Notes under the pieces: model-generated
What the model saw: only the letters and a program-made list of their open reading frames with translations
The model's database searches: none
Told to the model about the DNA's origin: nothing
Position numbers and translations under genes: made by a program
Shown: piece by piece, positions 34,701 through 42,472 of the stretch
How the letters are laid out: each line of letters starts with the position of its first letter
How positions within the stretch are numbered: the stretch's first letter is position 1
NCBI RefSeq assembly: GCF_041435015.1
Contig: NZ_CP107989.1
Location: forward strand, 8,928,001-8,992,000
Source of the DNA: Streptomyces canus
GTDB lineage: Bacteria; Actinomycetota; Actinomycetes; Streptomycetales; Streptomycetaceae
Length of the DNA: 64,000 nucleotides
Direction of reading: 5' to 3'

Positions 34701-34730
34701 TTCCGCGAGATTTCCGAGAACTTCCGAGAG
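34701..34730. repeat. Three helically phased TTCCG direct repeats
   Basis: TTCCGCGAGA (34701), TTCCGAGAA (34712) and TTCCGAGAG (34722) are spaced 11 and 10 bases apart, close to one DNA turn, the arrangement used by many response regulators and activators. The binding protein is unknown. Confidence 0.4.
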
Positions 34731-34968
34731 GGGCGAGTCGGTGGCGACTCCACTTGTGCGTACGTTCATCAGCGGCCTGGCGCTCACCTCGCCCGCGCTG
34801 GGGATAGTGGCGATCGACCCCTGCCGACTGCGCTGCCGCTACCGGGGCCTGGACCGTCCGTGAGCGCAAACTGTTCCCCACTGCCCAGGCGGCTGGCCCT
34901 GTTGACCTGACCCGGACGCACTTCTCCTGCTGATCGTTCCGATACCGCTGACCGAAAGGGGCAAGGAC

Positions 34969-36261
34969 GTGTCCACCACCCCCAGGAGACCGCTTGGTTC
35001 GGTGCTGCTGGCACTGCTGTCGTTACTCGCGGCGGCGCTCTTCGCCGCACCCGCGGCCTCGGCCCGCACCGAGGCGGTGCCCACCGCGACCCTCACCGAG
35101 GTCACCAACTTCGGCACGAACCCGAGCAACCTCCAGATGTACCTGTACGTACCGGACAACGTCACCGCGCACCCCGCGGTCGTCGTGGCCGTGCACTACT
35201 GCACCGGCTCCGGACCGGCCATGTACAACGGCACCGAGTGGGCCCAACTGGCCAACACCTACGGTTTCGTGGTGATCTACCCCTCGGTCACCCGGTCCAG
35301 CAAGTGCTTCGACGTGTCCTCGCCGCAGGCGCTGAAGCGGGGCGGCGGCAGCGACCCCGTCGGCATCAAGTCGATGATCGACTGGACGGTGAGCACCTAC
35401 TCCGCCGACACCGGCCGGATCTACGCCACCGGCATCTCCTCCGGCGCGATGATGACGAACGTCCTGCTCGGCGACTACCCGGACGTGTTCGCGGCGGGCG
35501 CGGCCTTCTCCGGCGTCCCCTTCGGTTGCTTCGCGACGACCGACGGCTCGGAGTGGAACAGCGCCTGCTCGGGCGGCACGATCACCCACACCCCGCAGGA
35601 ATGGGGCGACCTGGTCCGCGCCGCCTACCCCGGCTACACCGGCACCCGGCCGCGCATGCAGGTGTGGCACGGCACGGAGGACGACGTGCTGCGCTATCCC
35701 AACTTCGGGGAGGAGATCAAGCAGTGGACGAACGTCCTCGGCGTCAGTCAGACGCCTGCCGCCACCGACTCGCCGGTCTCCGGCTGGACCCGCACCCGCT
35801 ACGGTGCCACCGGTGACCGGGCGCCCGTCGAGGCGATCAGCCTCCAGGGCGTCGGCCACAACCTCTACACCACCGGCATGGCCGCCCGCGCCCTCGCCTT
35901 CTTCGGCCTCGACAGCTCGGGCCCGGCCCCCCAACCCCAGCCGGGCGCCTGCAAGGTGACGGCCACGACCAGTGCCTGGAGCACGGGCCTGACGGCGTCC
36001 GTGGCGATCACCAACACCGGTACCACCGCGATCAACAGCTGGCAGCTGGCCTTCACCCTGCCCACAGGCCAGACCATCACCAACGGCTGGGGCGCCACGT
36101 ACGCCCCGTCCTCCGGCGCGGTGACGGCGACGAACGCGACATACAACGGGACGATCGCGCCGAACGCGAGCGTCAGCATCGGGTACCAGGCGAACCACGG
36201 CGGGAACAGCGCGGCGCCGGGTGCCTTCACGCTCAATGGCAAGGCCTGTACAGCGAGTTGA
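34969..36261 (+). CDS. Secreted CE1/PHB-depolymerase-type esterase with C-terminal CBM2
   Basis: A 430-residue secreted polysaccharide esterase. A signal peptide ends near residue 32 (ASART). The alpha/beta hydrolase domain (about 40-315) has VVAVHYCTGSG, the nucleophile S157 in GISSG, an acid in HGTEDD (D238/D239) and H297 in GVGHN. Families with this domain include acetylxylan and feruloyl esterases and PHB depolymerases. A short PAPQPQP linker leads to a CBM2 module (about 328-430) with the two bounding cysteines and the Trp residues for cellulose or xylan binding. The CBM2 and the neighbouring pectate lyases favour a plant-cell-wall esterase over PHB depolymerase. The gene starts with GTG. 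Confidence 0.88.
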   Translation: MSTTPRRPLGSVLLALLSLLAAALFAAPAASARTEAVPTATLTEVTNFGTNPSNLQMYLYVPDNVTAHPAVVVAVHYCTGSGPAMYNGTEWAQLANTYGFVVIYPSVTRSSKCFDVSSPQALKRGGGSDPVGIKSMIDWTVSTYSADTGRIYATGISSGAMMTNVLLGDYPDVFAAGAAFSGVPFGCFATTDGSEWNSACSGGTITHTPQEWGDLVRAAYPGYTGTRPRMQVWHGTEDDVLRYPNFGEEIKQWTNVLGVSQTPAATDSPVSGWTRTRYGATGDRAPVEAISLQGVGHNLYTTGMAARALAFFGLDSSGPAPQPQPGACKVTATTSAWSTGLTASVAITNTGTTAINSWQLAFTLPTGQTITNGWGATYAPSSGAVTATNATYNGTIAPNASVSIGYQANHGGNSAAPGAFTLNGKACTAS

Positions 36262-36265
36262 TGGC

Positions 36266-36445
36266 TCACCGGCCGTCGGGGTCCTCCGGCGGGATGTTCC
36301 GGCGCAGTGCGCGGGCGTCCCGCCGGACGGCGTGCCAGGAGCGCAGCAAGCCCCGCACCTGGTCGAGCAGTCCGGTGAGGGTGTACAGCAACACGGACAC
36401 CACGCTTGCCGCGCCCAGGATGTCCAGGACGATCCGCGACTCCAT
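36266..36445 (-). CDS. Small membrane-associated protein, 59 residues
   Basis: A short gene with a good GGAGG ribosome site eight bases before ATG 36445. The product begins MESRIVLDILGAASVV and continues with a hydrophobic segment to about residue 26 (VLLYTLTGLL), then a basic amphipathic tail with WHAVRRDARALRRN and an acidic PEDPD end. It therefore looks like a single-span or peripheral membrane protein. It converges on the esterase gene with only four bases between stops. I do not recognise a family. The start context and codon bias make it more likely real than chance. Confidence 0.55.
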   Translation of the reverse strand: MESRIVLDILGAASVVSVLLYTLTGLLDQVRGLLRSWHAVRRDARALRRNIPPEDPDGR

Positions 36446-36595
36446 GCTCGGGGCCTCCTCCGAGAGGGAGGGCGATCGAACCGAGAGTGAGCCGCAGGCG
36501 GGATGGCAGGTGTCTCAGGCCGACCACCCGATACCGACGGTGATCAACTGAGGCCCTGCCGGCGTGCAGGCCGCGTGTGAAGTTGTCGCGATTGA

Positions 36596-36623
36596 CGCGC
36601 CGCCGATCCGCTCGGCGGACGCG
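36596..36623. terminator. Hairpin downstream of the OYE gene (distal)
   Basis: CGCG-CCGCCGA (36596-36606) pairs with TCGGCGG-a-CGCG (36612-36623), one bulged base and a five-base loop. It is the second hairpin after the OYE reductase stop, in a 287-base space without genes. Confidence 0.45.
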
Positions 36624-36674
36624 CCCGAAAGGGACGCCGGACCCATTCCCCGTCACAGTCGGCGAACCGACCGT

Positions 36675-36708
36675 GCGCAGGGGAGCTTACTTCCCGTGCC
36701 CCCTGCGC
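36675..36708 (-). terminator. Terminator hairpin of the OYE reductase gene
   Basis: GCGCAGGGG (36675-36683) and CCCCTGCGC (36700-36708) form a perfect 9-bp stem with a 16-base loop, about 25 bases after the OYE stop. Confidence 0.65.
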
Positions 36709-36732
36709 CGAAGGTCCTTTGCGGAAATGGCG

Positions 36733-37812
36733 TCAGACCGACCGGTGGTACTGCTCCGGAACATGCACCTCTCCGCCCAGCTCCCGCGCGGCATGCCGCG
36801 CCCAGGACGGGTTCCGCAGCAGTTCGCGGCCCAGCAGCACCGCGTCCGCCTCGCCGTTGGCGAGGATCTTCTCGGCCTGTCCGGTCTCCGTGATGAGGCC
36901 GACCGCGGCGACCGGGAGGGTGGTCTCCGCCTTGACGCGGGCGGCGAAGGGAACCTGGTAGCCGGGGCCGACCGGGATGCGGACGCCCGATGCGTTGCCA
37001 CCGGTGGAGACGTCCAGGAGGTCGATGCCGTGGGCCTGAAGGTCGTGGGCGAAGCGGACGGTGTCGTCCGGGGTCCAGCCGCCCTCCTCCAGCCAGTCGG
37101 TCGCCGAGACGCGGAAGAAGAGGGGCTTGTCCTCGGGCCAGACCTCGCGTACCGCGTCGACGACCTCCAGAGCGAAGCGGGTGCGGTTCTCGTAGGAGCC
37201 GCCGTACTCGTCGGTGCGGTGATTGCTGTGCGGGGAGAGGAAGTTGCCGATCAGATAGCCGTGGGCGCCGTGGATCTCGGCGACTTCGAAACCGGCGGCG
37301 AGGGCGCGACGGGCAGCGTCCGCGAACTGGCCCACCACTTGAGCGATGTGATCAGCCGTCAGCTCTGTCGGAACCGGGTGCTTCGTGTCGTACGCAAGCG
37401 CGCTGGGGCCCAGCGACTGCCATCCTCGCGCGTTCGGGGCGAGCGGTGCGCCGCCCTTCCACGGCTGGTCGGTGGAGGCCTTGCGGCCGGCATGCGCGAG
37501 CTGGATTCCCGGGACCGTGCCCTGGGAGACCAGGAAGCGGGTGATACGGCGGAACGACTCGACCTGGGTGTCGTTCCAGATGCCGAGGTCGTAGGGGGAG
37601 ATACGGCCCTCGGGGCTGACGCCGGTGGCCTCGACGATGATCAGGCCGGTGCCGCCGGCCGCGCGCGCCGCGTAGTGCGCGAAGTGCCAGTCCTTCGGGG
37701 CGCCGGCCTCGGGACCCTCAGGAACGGCCGAGTACTGGCACATCGGCGGCATCCACACCCGGTTCGGGATCGTCACGTCGCGGAGGGTGAAGGGCTCGAA
37801 GAGTGCGCTCAC
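36733..37812 (-). CDS. NADH:flavin oxidoreductase, Old Yellow Enzyme (YqjM-like)
   Basis: A 359-residue FMN enzyme of the OYE family, expected to reduce activated C=C bonds with NAD(P)H. Blocks visible are IPNRVWMPPMCQYSA at the start (the Cys of the YqjM-type CQYSA motif), the substrate-binding pair in HGAHGYLIGNFLSP, NHRTDEYGGSYENR, and GLITETGQAEKILANGEADAVLLGRELLRNP at the flavin phosphate site. GTG at 37812 is preferred since GGAG lies six bases before it; ATG at 37824 is four codons longer and has a poor site. It is divergent from an ArsR-type gene with a palindrome between them. Confidence 0.9.
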   Translation of the reverse strand: MSALFEPFTLRDVTIPNRVWMPPMCQYSAVPEGPEAGAPKDWHFAHYAARAAGGTGLIIVEATGVSPEGRISPYDLGIWNDTQVESFRRITRFLVSQGTVPGIQLAHAGRKASTDQPWKGGAPLAPNARGWQSLGPSALAYDTKHPVPTELTADHIAQVVGQFADAARRALAAGFEVAEIHGAHGYLIGNFLSPHSNHRTDEYGGSYENRTRFALEVVDAVREVWPEDKPLFFRVSATDWLEEGGWTPDDTVRFAHDLQAHGIDLLDVSTGGNASGVRIPVGPGYQVPFAARVKAETTLPVAAVGLITETGQAEKILANGEADAVLLGRELLRNPSWARHAARELGGEVHVPEQYHRSV

Positions 37813-37851
37813 GGCGGGCTCCATCCATCAAGGCCGGTGGTGGTCGACTCG

Positions 37852-37867
37852 TACGATAGGCATCGTA
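37852..37867. promoter_or_regulatory. Candidate ArsR-type operator
   Basis: TACGAT (37852-37857) and ATCGTA (37862-37867), a perfect 6-bp inverted repeat with four bases between, inside a 60-base stretch with further TACGA/TCGTA copies. It lies between the divergent OYE and ArsR genes and is AT-rich for this genome. Confidence 0.5.
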
Positions 37868-37972
37868 GTACGTCGAATGTCAAACTACGAAAGGTCTCGT
37901 ACAATGGCATTCCCGAGGACCGGTCCCACCGGGTCCGGAGAGCCCCGGGAAGCCTGGAGAAGTGGAGCCGCC

Positions 37973-38326
37973 GTGACCTCCCCCGCCGTCAGCAACCGTG
38001 CCCTCCCGCACCCCGAGCGCGGCGAGATCCGGCTGGAGGGCATCCTGCACGCCCTCTCCGACCCGATGCGTCTGCAGATCGTGCGAGAGCTCGCCGCGGT
38101 CAGCGACGAGCTCTCCTGTTCGCACTTCGATCTGCCCGTCACCAAGTCGACCACCACCCACCACTTCCGGGTGCTGCGCGAGAGCGGAGTGATCCGGCAG
38201 GTCTACCGGGGAACCGCCAAGATGAACGGCCTGCGCCGGGACGACCTAGACGACCTCTTCCCGGGACTTCTCGACGCCCTCCTCGGTGCCGCCGTCCGCC
38301 AGTCCGTCCGGCTCGGCACCGGCTGA
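37973..38326 (+). CDS. ArsR-type winged-helix transcriptional regulator
   Basis: A 117-residue winged-helix protein. EGILHALSDPMRLQIVRELA, SDELSCSHF, then TKSTTTHHFRVLRESGVIRQVYRGTAKMNGLRRDDLD matches ArsR-family regulators. The GTG at 37973 is chosen because GGAG lies five bases upstream; an ATG at 37903 would add a nonconserved leader. The single Cys near residue 46 is not a metal-binding CxC pair, so metal sensing is doubtful; redox or small-molecule sensing tied to the OYE enzyme is possible. Its 3' end overlaps the convergent permease gene by 81 bases. Confidence 0.85.
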   Translation: MTSPAVSNRALPHPERGEIRLEGILHALSDPMRLQIVRELAAVSDELSCSHFDLPVTKSTTTHHFRVLRESGVIRQVYRGTAKMNGLRRDDLDDLFPGLLDALLGAAVRQSVRLGTG

Positions 38327-39634
38327 ACCGGTCTTCGCGGGCAGGTGGTTGAAGAGCAGGTTCAGCACGATCGCCGTCAGGCAGCCCGCGCTGATGCCAC
38401 TGTTCATCACCGTCTGGAACCAGTCGGGGAACTTCTCGTAGATCGTCGGCACGCCGACCGGCAGTACGCCCATGGCCACCGAGACGGCCACCACGGTCAG
38501 GTTGTTGTTGCCCTTGAAGTCCACCTGGGTGAGGGTCCGCAGGCCGCTCGCCGCGACCGTTCCGAACATCACCAGGCCCGCCCCGCCCAGCACCGGAGCC
38601 GGTACGGCCGCGACCACGGCGCCCAGCTTGGGCAGCAGGCCCAGCAGGACCAGGATGCCGCCGGCCGTGGCGACGACCCAGCGGCTGCGCACCCGGGTCA
38701 TGCCGACGAGACCGACGTTCTGGGCGTACGCCGTGTACGGGAAGGTGTTGAAGACGCCGCCGAGCACGGTCGACAGGCCGTCGGCGCGCAGGCCGTCCGA
38801 CAGGGAGCGCGGCTCGATCCCGCGGTCCGTCATCTCGCCCACCGCGATCAGGTCACCGGTCGTCTCGGTCATCGTCACCAGTGCCACGACCAGCATCGAC
38901 ACGATCGCCGAGAACTCGAAGGTCGGCGCCCCGAAGTGGAACGGCGTGCTGATCCCGACCCAGTCCGCGTCACCGACCCCGTCGAAGTCCGTGAACCCGA
39001 AGGGGACGGCCGCCGCCAGGCCGACCCCGATGCCGATCAGCACCGCGATCCGGCTCAGGAACGCCGGCGCGAACCGCTGCACGCCCAGCACCACCACCAG
39101 GACGAACAGGGCGAGCGCGATGTTCTTCGGGGCGCCGAAGTCGGCCGATCCGACACCGCCCGCGACCCAGTTGCCGGCGACCGGCAGCAGCGAGATGCCG
39201 ATGATCAGGATCACCGTGCCCGTGACCAGCGGCGGGAAGAAGCGGAGCAACGTGCCGAACACGGGGGCGAGCAGCATGATCGCGAGGCCCGCCACGATCA
39301 CCGAGCCGTAGATCGCCGGGAGTCCGCCGCCCGTCGTGCCGATCAGGACCATCGGTGACACGGCGGCGAAGGTGCAGCCCTGCATGATCGGGAGCCGTAC
39401 GCCGAAGCGCCAGAAGCCGACGCACTGGATGAGCGTGGCGACACCGCACACCAGGAGGTCGGCGGTGATCAGATACGCCAGATCCGCGGGCGACAGTTTC
39501 ATCGCGCCGCCGACGATCAGGGGGACGGCCACGGCGCCCGCGTACATCGCGAGGACGTGCTGGAGGCCGAAGGCGGCGAGCTGCCGTACCGGGGGAACTT
39601 CGTCTACGGGGTGCACAGGGGTGGTTTGAGCCAT
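38246..39634 (-). CDS. NCS2/NAT nucleobase permease, xanthine/uracil type
   Basis: A 462-residue inner-membrane transporter with 12-14 spans. Family blocks are FGLQHVLAMYAGAVAVPLIVGGAM at the start, PIMQGCTFAAVSPM, MTETTGDLIAVGE and the NAT signature region near TAYAQNVGLVGMTRVRSR. It brings in xanthine, uric acid or uracil with protons or sodium; the exact base cannot be read. The ATG at 39634 opens the conserved part, though no strong ribosome site precedes it. The charged tail (EEGVEKSREEVV) is encoded opposite the end of the ArsR gene. An AT-rich stretch with TTGAACA and TTGTTGA lies just upstream. Confidence 0.88.
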   Translation of the reverse strand: MAQTTPVHPVDEVPPVRQLAAFGLQHVLAMYAGAVAVPLIVGGAMKLSPADLAYLITADLLVCGVATLIQCVGFWRFGVRLPIMQGCTFAAVSPMVLIGTTGGGLPAIYGSVIVAGLAIMLLAPVFGTLLRFFPPLVTGTVILIIGISLLPVAGNWVAGGVGSADFGAPKNIALALFVLVVVLGVQRFAPAFLSRIAVLIGIGVGLAAAVPFGFTDFDGVGDADWVGISTPFHFGAPTFEFSAIVSMLVVALVTMTETTGDLIAVGEMTDRGIEPRSLSDGLRADGLSTVLGGVFNTFPYTAYAQNVGLVGMTRVRSRWVVATAGGILVLLGLLPKLGAVVAAVPAPVLGGAGLVMFGTVAASGLRTLTQVDFKGNNNLTVVAVSVAMGVLPVGVPTIYEKFPDWFQTVMNSGISAGCLTAIVLNLLFNHLPAKTGSAGAEPDGLADGGTEEGVEKSREEVV

Positions 39635-39724
39635 GTCCGAGACCGTAAGCGTGTTGAACAGTTTGTTGATTTCGGGGGTGTTGCCGGTTCGTTGCCCGGT
39701 GCGGGCCACGGGGTGCTCGCGCCC

Positions 39725-41065
39725 CTAGGAGGCATTGCCGTGCACCGCGTTCATCAGGGACTGCCAGTCCGGGAGCTTCACCACGCCCCGGCCCAGGGAC
39801 GCACCGAGCTCCGCTTCCGCTCGCTCGATCGCACACCAGCCCGCCCACTCCACCGGTTCGGCGCCCTCCGCCCGCAGCGCGTCCAGTGGGTCCTCGGGCA
39901 GGTCGTTGTGTACGAGCGTGGGGGCGTCCTCGAGCAACGAGGTCACCGTCTCCTTGGCGTCCGGGCGGTTGGTGCCGATCACGCCGGTCGGGCCGCGCTT
40001 GATCCAGCCGGCCACGTACTCTCCCCGGACGGCGGAACAGCCGTGCACGACGCGCCCGTCGACGTTGGGTACCGTGCCGCTCTCCGCGTCGAACGGCAGT
40101 CCCTCCACCGGCATGCCCCGGTAGCCCACCGAGCGCAGCACCAACTGGGCCTCGATCTCCTCGAATTCACCGGTGCCGCGCACGCCGCCGCGCCCGTCGA
40201 GCACCGTCCTCTCGAAGCGGACCGCGCCCACGCGGCCGCCGTCGGCGAGGAGTTCGACGGGGCGGAGGAAGAAGCGCAACGAGATCCTGTGGGAGGTCGG
40301 TCGTGACTCCGCGGCCGCCCAGCCTCGCAGCACCTCCACGTTGCGGCGCTGCGGCGCCGACAGGGCAGAGGGGTCGAGGTACGCCGGGTCCAACGCCAAC
40401 TCCGCCGCGTTCACGGCCACTTCGGTGTCCGGCAGGGAACCCAACTCGCGCAGCTCCTTGGTGGTGAAGCGGGCCTGGGAGGGGCCCCGCCGACCTACCA
40501 TGTGGACCTCCGTCACCCGGCTGGCGGCCAGCGCGGTGAGCGCCGGATGCGGCATGTCGGTCGGGCTGAGCTCCGTCACCCCGCGGGCCAGCATCCGCGT
40601 CACGTCGACCGCGACGTTCCCCACCCCGATGACCACCGCCGACCGGGCACCGACCACGAAGCCGTCGGCCGCGGAGTCCGGATGCGCGCTGTACCAGGAC
40701 ACGAACTCCGTCGCCGACCAGCTGCCCGGAAGATCCTCGCCCGGGATCCCCAGATGCCGGTCGGTCGCGGCGCCCACGCAGTACACGACGGCGTGATACA
40801 GCTCGCGCAGCCGCGAGGTCGGCACCCCGCCCGGGCCGACATCGATACCGCCGAGAAACCGCACGCGCTCGTGCTCCAGGACCGTCCGCAGGTTGTTCTG
40901 GAGCGATTTGATCTTCTCGTGGTCCGGTGCCACGCCGTAGCGCACCAGGCCGTACGGGCACGGCAACCGGTCCAGGACGTCGACGAGCACGTCGGGATCC
41001 TGCTGGACGAGGCTCTGGGCGGTGTAGCACCCGCTGGGCCCGGAGCCGACGACGGCGACACGCAT
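39725..41065 (-). CDS. FAD-dependent ferredoxin--NADP reductase, FprA-like
   Basis: A 446-residue flavoprotein of the adrenodoxin-reductase/FprA class. FAD-binding GSGPSGCYTAQSL is at the N-terminus, followed by DRLPCPYGLVRYGVAPDHEKIK. The NADP-binding VIGVGNVAVDVTRML is near 145-160, then VGRRGPSQARFT. The C-terminal GWIKRGPTGVIGTNRPDAKETV is diagnostic. It transfers electrons between NADPH and ferredoxin, for example for cytochromes P450. It is 90 bases upstream of the permease gene on the same strand; joint transcription is possible but no functional link is clear. No ferredoxin or P450 gene is nearby. Confidence 0.92.
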   Translation of the reverse strand: MRVAVVGSGPSGCYTAQSLVQQDPDVLVDVLDRLPCPYGLVRYGVAPDHEKIKSLQNNLRTVLEHERVRFLGGIDVGPGGVPTSRLRELYHAVVYCVGAATDRHLGIPGEDLPGSWSATEFVSWYSAHPDSAADGFVVGARSAVVIGVGNVAVDVTRMLARGVTELSPTDMPHPALTALAASRVTEVHMVGRRGPSQARFTTKELRELGSLPDTEVAVNAAELALDPAYLDPSALSAPQRRNVEVLRGWAAAESRPTSHRISLRFFLRPVELLADGGRVGAVRFERTVLDGRGGVRGTGEFEEIEAQLVLRSVGYRGMPVEGLPFDAESGTVPNVDGRVVHGCSAVRGEYVAGWIKRGPTGVIGTNRPDAKETVTSLLEDAPTLVHNDLPEDPLDALRAEGAEPVEWAGWCAIERAEAELGASLGRGVVKLPDWQSLMNAVHGNAS

Positions 41066-41170
41066 GCTTCCAGGATCGCACCGCCACCGCTCCGCTGACA
41101 GGGTGCCGCGCGTGACACGCGTACGCGTGTCCGTTCGTATGGAATGTGATCATGCGGTTACGTTGCGTGC

Positions 41171-41680
41171 GTGCTGGAAGCATCCGTTCTTCATCTTTCT
41201 GAACGTCGTCCGACGGACGGCAGCGTGTCCGTGTGGCCCGCGTGGAAAGTGCGGGAGGACGGGGGCGTGATGGCGTGGTTCCACGTCCGGCTGGCCTTCG
41301 CCGACGGTGCCCGGGTGGACACGCTCGCGGTGGTGGCCGAAGGCGGCGTGTCCCTGGAGGACGTACGGGCACGGCCGGCGCTGTCGCTCGAGGACCTGGG
41401 CGCCCTCGCCGACTGGATCGAGGGCCCGCTCTTCGAGGCCTGTGGAGTGACGCCTCCCCGGGCCGCGGAGCAGCTGGTCGGCCGGGCCCGCCCCGCCTGG
41501 CCGCGCGGTAGGGAAGGGCGCTGGTTGATCGCCCAGGAGTACCGAGCCGCCCAGGACGACGGCGTCGACCCGGTCCTCGCGGTCATGTGCGCGACCGGGC
41601 ACAGCCGCCGCAAGTCGCTCCGGCTCATCGCCCGGGCGCGCGACGCGGGCTTCCTGACACCACGTCACGCAAGACGCTGA
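41171..41680 (+). CDS. DUF6214 family protein
   Basis: A 169-residue Streptomyces protein of unknown function. The conserved core VWPAWKVREDGGVMAWFHVRLAFADGARVD (about 20-50) and LSLEDLGALADWIEGPLFEACG are followed by the C-terminal WLIAQEYRAAQ, DPVLAVMCATGHSRRKSLRLIARARDAGFL block, which is helix-turn-helix-like. This makes a DNA-linked role possible but unproven. The GTG at 41171 is the likely start although no strong ribosome site is seen; a start a few codons later is possible. It converges on the DUF305 gene with 27 bases between stops. Confidence 0.75.
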   Translation: MLEASVLHLSERRPTDGSVSVWPAWKVREDGGVMAWFHVRLAFADGARVDTLAVVAEGGVSLEDVRARPALSLEDLGALADWIEGPLFEACGVTPPRAAEQLVGRARPAWPRGREGRWLIAQEYRAAQDDGVDPVLAVMCATGHSRRKSLRLIARARDAGFLTPRHARR

Positions 41681-41707
41681 ACCGGCGAGTTCACCGGAGC
41701 ATCCCGT

Positions 41708-42376
41708 TCAGAGCATGTCCCGCATCCGGTTGATCTCGCTCGTCTGCTGGGCGACCACGTCGTCGGCCATCTCCTCGATCCGGATGTTGTTGCCCTGCCC
41801 CTTCACGTCCGTCGCCATGGTGATCGCCCCCTCGTGGTGAGTGATCATCAGCGTGAGGAAGAGCTCGTCGAACGCCTTCCCCTTCGCCGCGCGCAGCTTC
41901 TTCAGCTGGGCCTCGGTCGCCATGCCGAGCATCGTGGCGTGCGTGTGGTCCTCGCTCTTCTCAGGCTCGTCGTACTCCTTCAGCCAGGCCCGCATCGCGG
42001 CGATCTCCGGCCCCTGGGCGGCCGATATCCGCTCGGCGAGCCCCTTGAGTCTCGCCGACTCGGCGCGTTCGGGGGCCAGTTCGGTCAGTTCCAGCGCCTG
42101 GGCGTGGTGCGCGATCATCATCCGCGCGTACGAGACGTCCGCCGAGTTGGGAGTGTCGTCGTCGGCCCGCTGCTCCTCGGCGTCCTGGGCGGACAGTGTG
42201 CGGTTCGCCTCGCCCGGCTTGCCCGGCGCGAGCACCGAAGGCCCGCTCCCCGACGCCGACTTGGGATCCGCCTCGGAGTCGCAGCCCCCGAGGGCCAGGG
42301 CTGCCACGGCGGCCAGGGCCGCCGTCAGCAGGGGCGCACGGCGGAAAAGCACAGTGGCCGCCCATGGTCCCTTCAT
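41708..42376 (-). CDS. DUF305 lipoprotein
   Basis: A 222-residue exported lipoprotein. The signal ends in a lipobox, ALGGC, near residue 32. Two DUF305 (ferritin-like helical) halves are visible: SYARMMIAHHAQALELTELA and FLTLMITHHEGAITMATDV, each with the M-x-x-H-H metal-type motif. The family is often found with copper or other metal handling and surface proteins. The start at 42376 is chosen as it opens the lipoprotein signal; an ATG at 42409 would add 11 residues. It is divergent from an LVIVD-repeat protein gene, a common pairing in actinomycetes, with 96 bases between starts. Confidence 0.85.
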   Translation of the reverse strand: MKGPWAATVLFRRAPLLTAALAAVAALALGGCDSEADPKSASGSGPSVLAPGKPGEANRTLSAQDAEEQRADDDTPNSADVSYARMMIAHHAQALELTELAPERAESARLKGLAERISAAQGPEIAAMRAWLKEYDEPEKSEDHTHATMLGMATEAQLKKLRAAKGKAFDELFLTLMITHHEGAITMATDVKGQGNNIRIEEMADDVVAQQTSEINRMRDML

Positions 42377-42472
42377 TACAGGTTCGTTGCCCTCTGTTGA
42401 TCTGTGCATGGTGAAGACGATACTGCGGTGACGCGTGAACCGTTCCACATGAACGGCACAGGGAGGAAAACA

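Larger units (their letters stand above)
34400..34968. other. 569-base divergent regulatory space between pectate lyase and CE1-CBM2 esterase genes
   Basis: No credible gene is present; small frames here lack ribosome sites and codon bias. It holds a palindrome AAGCGCTT (34555-34562), a CebR-like box (34645-34658) and three TTCCG repeats about one helical turn apart (34701-34730). These are listed separately. The space serves two divergent secreted-enzyme genes. Confidence 0.6.
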
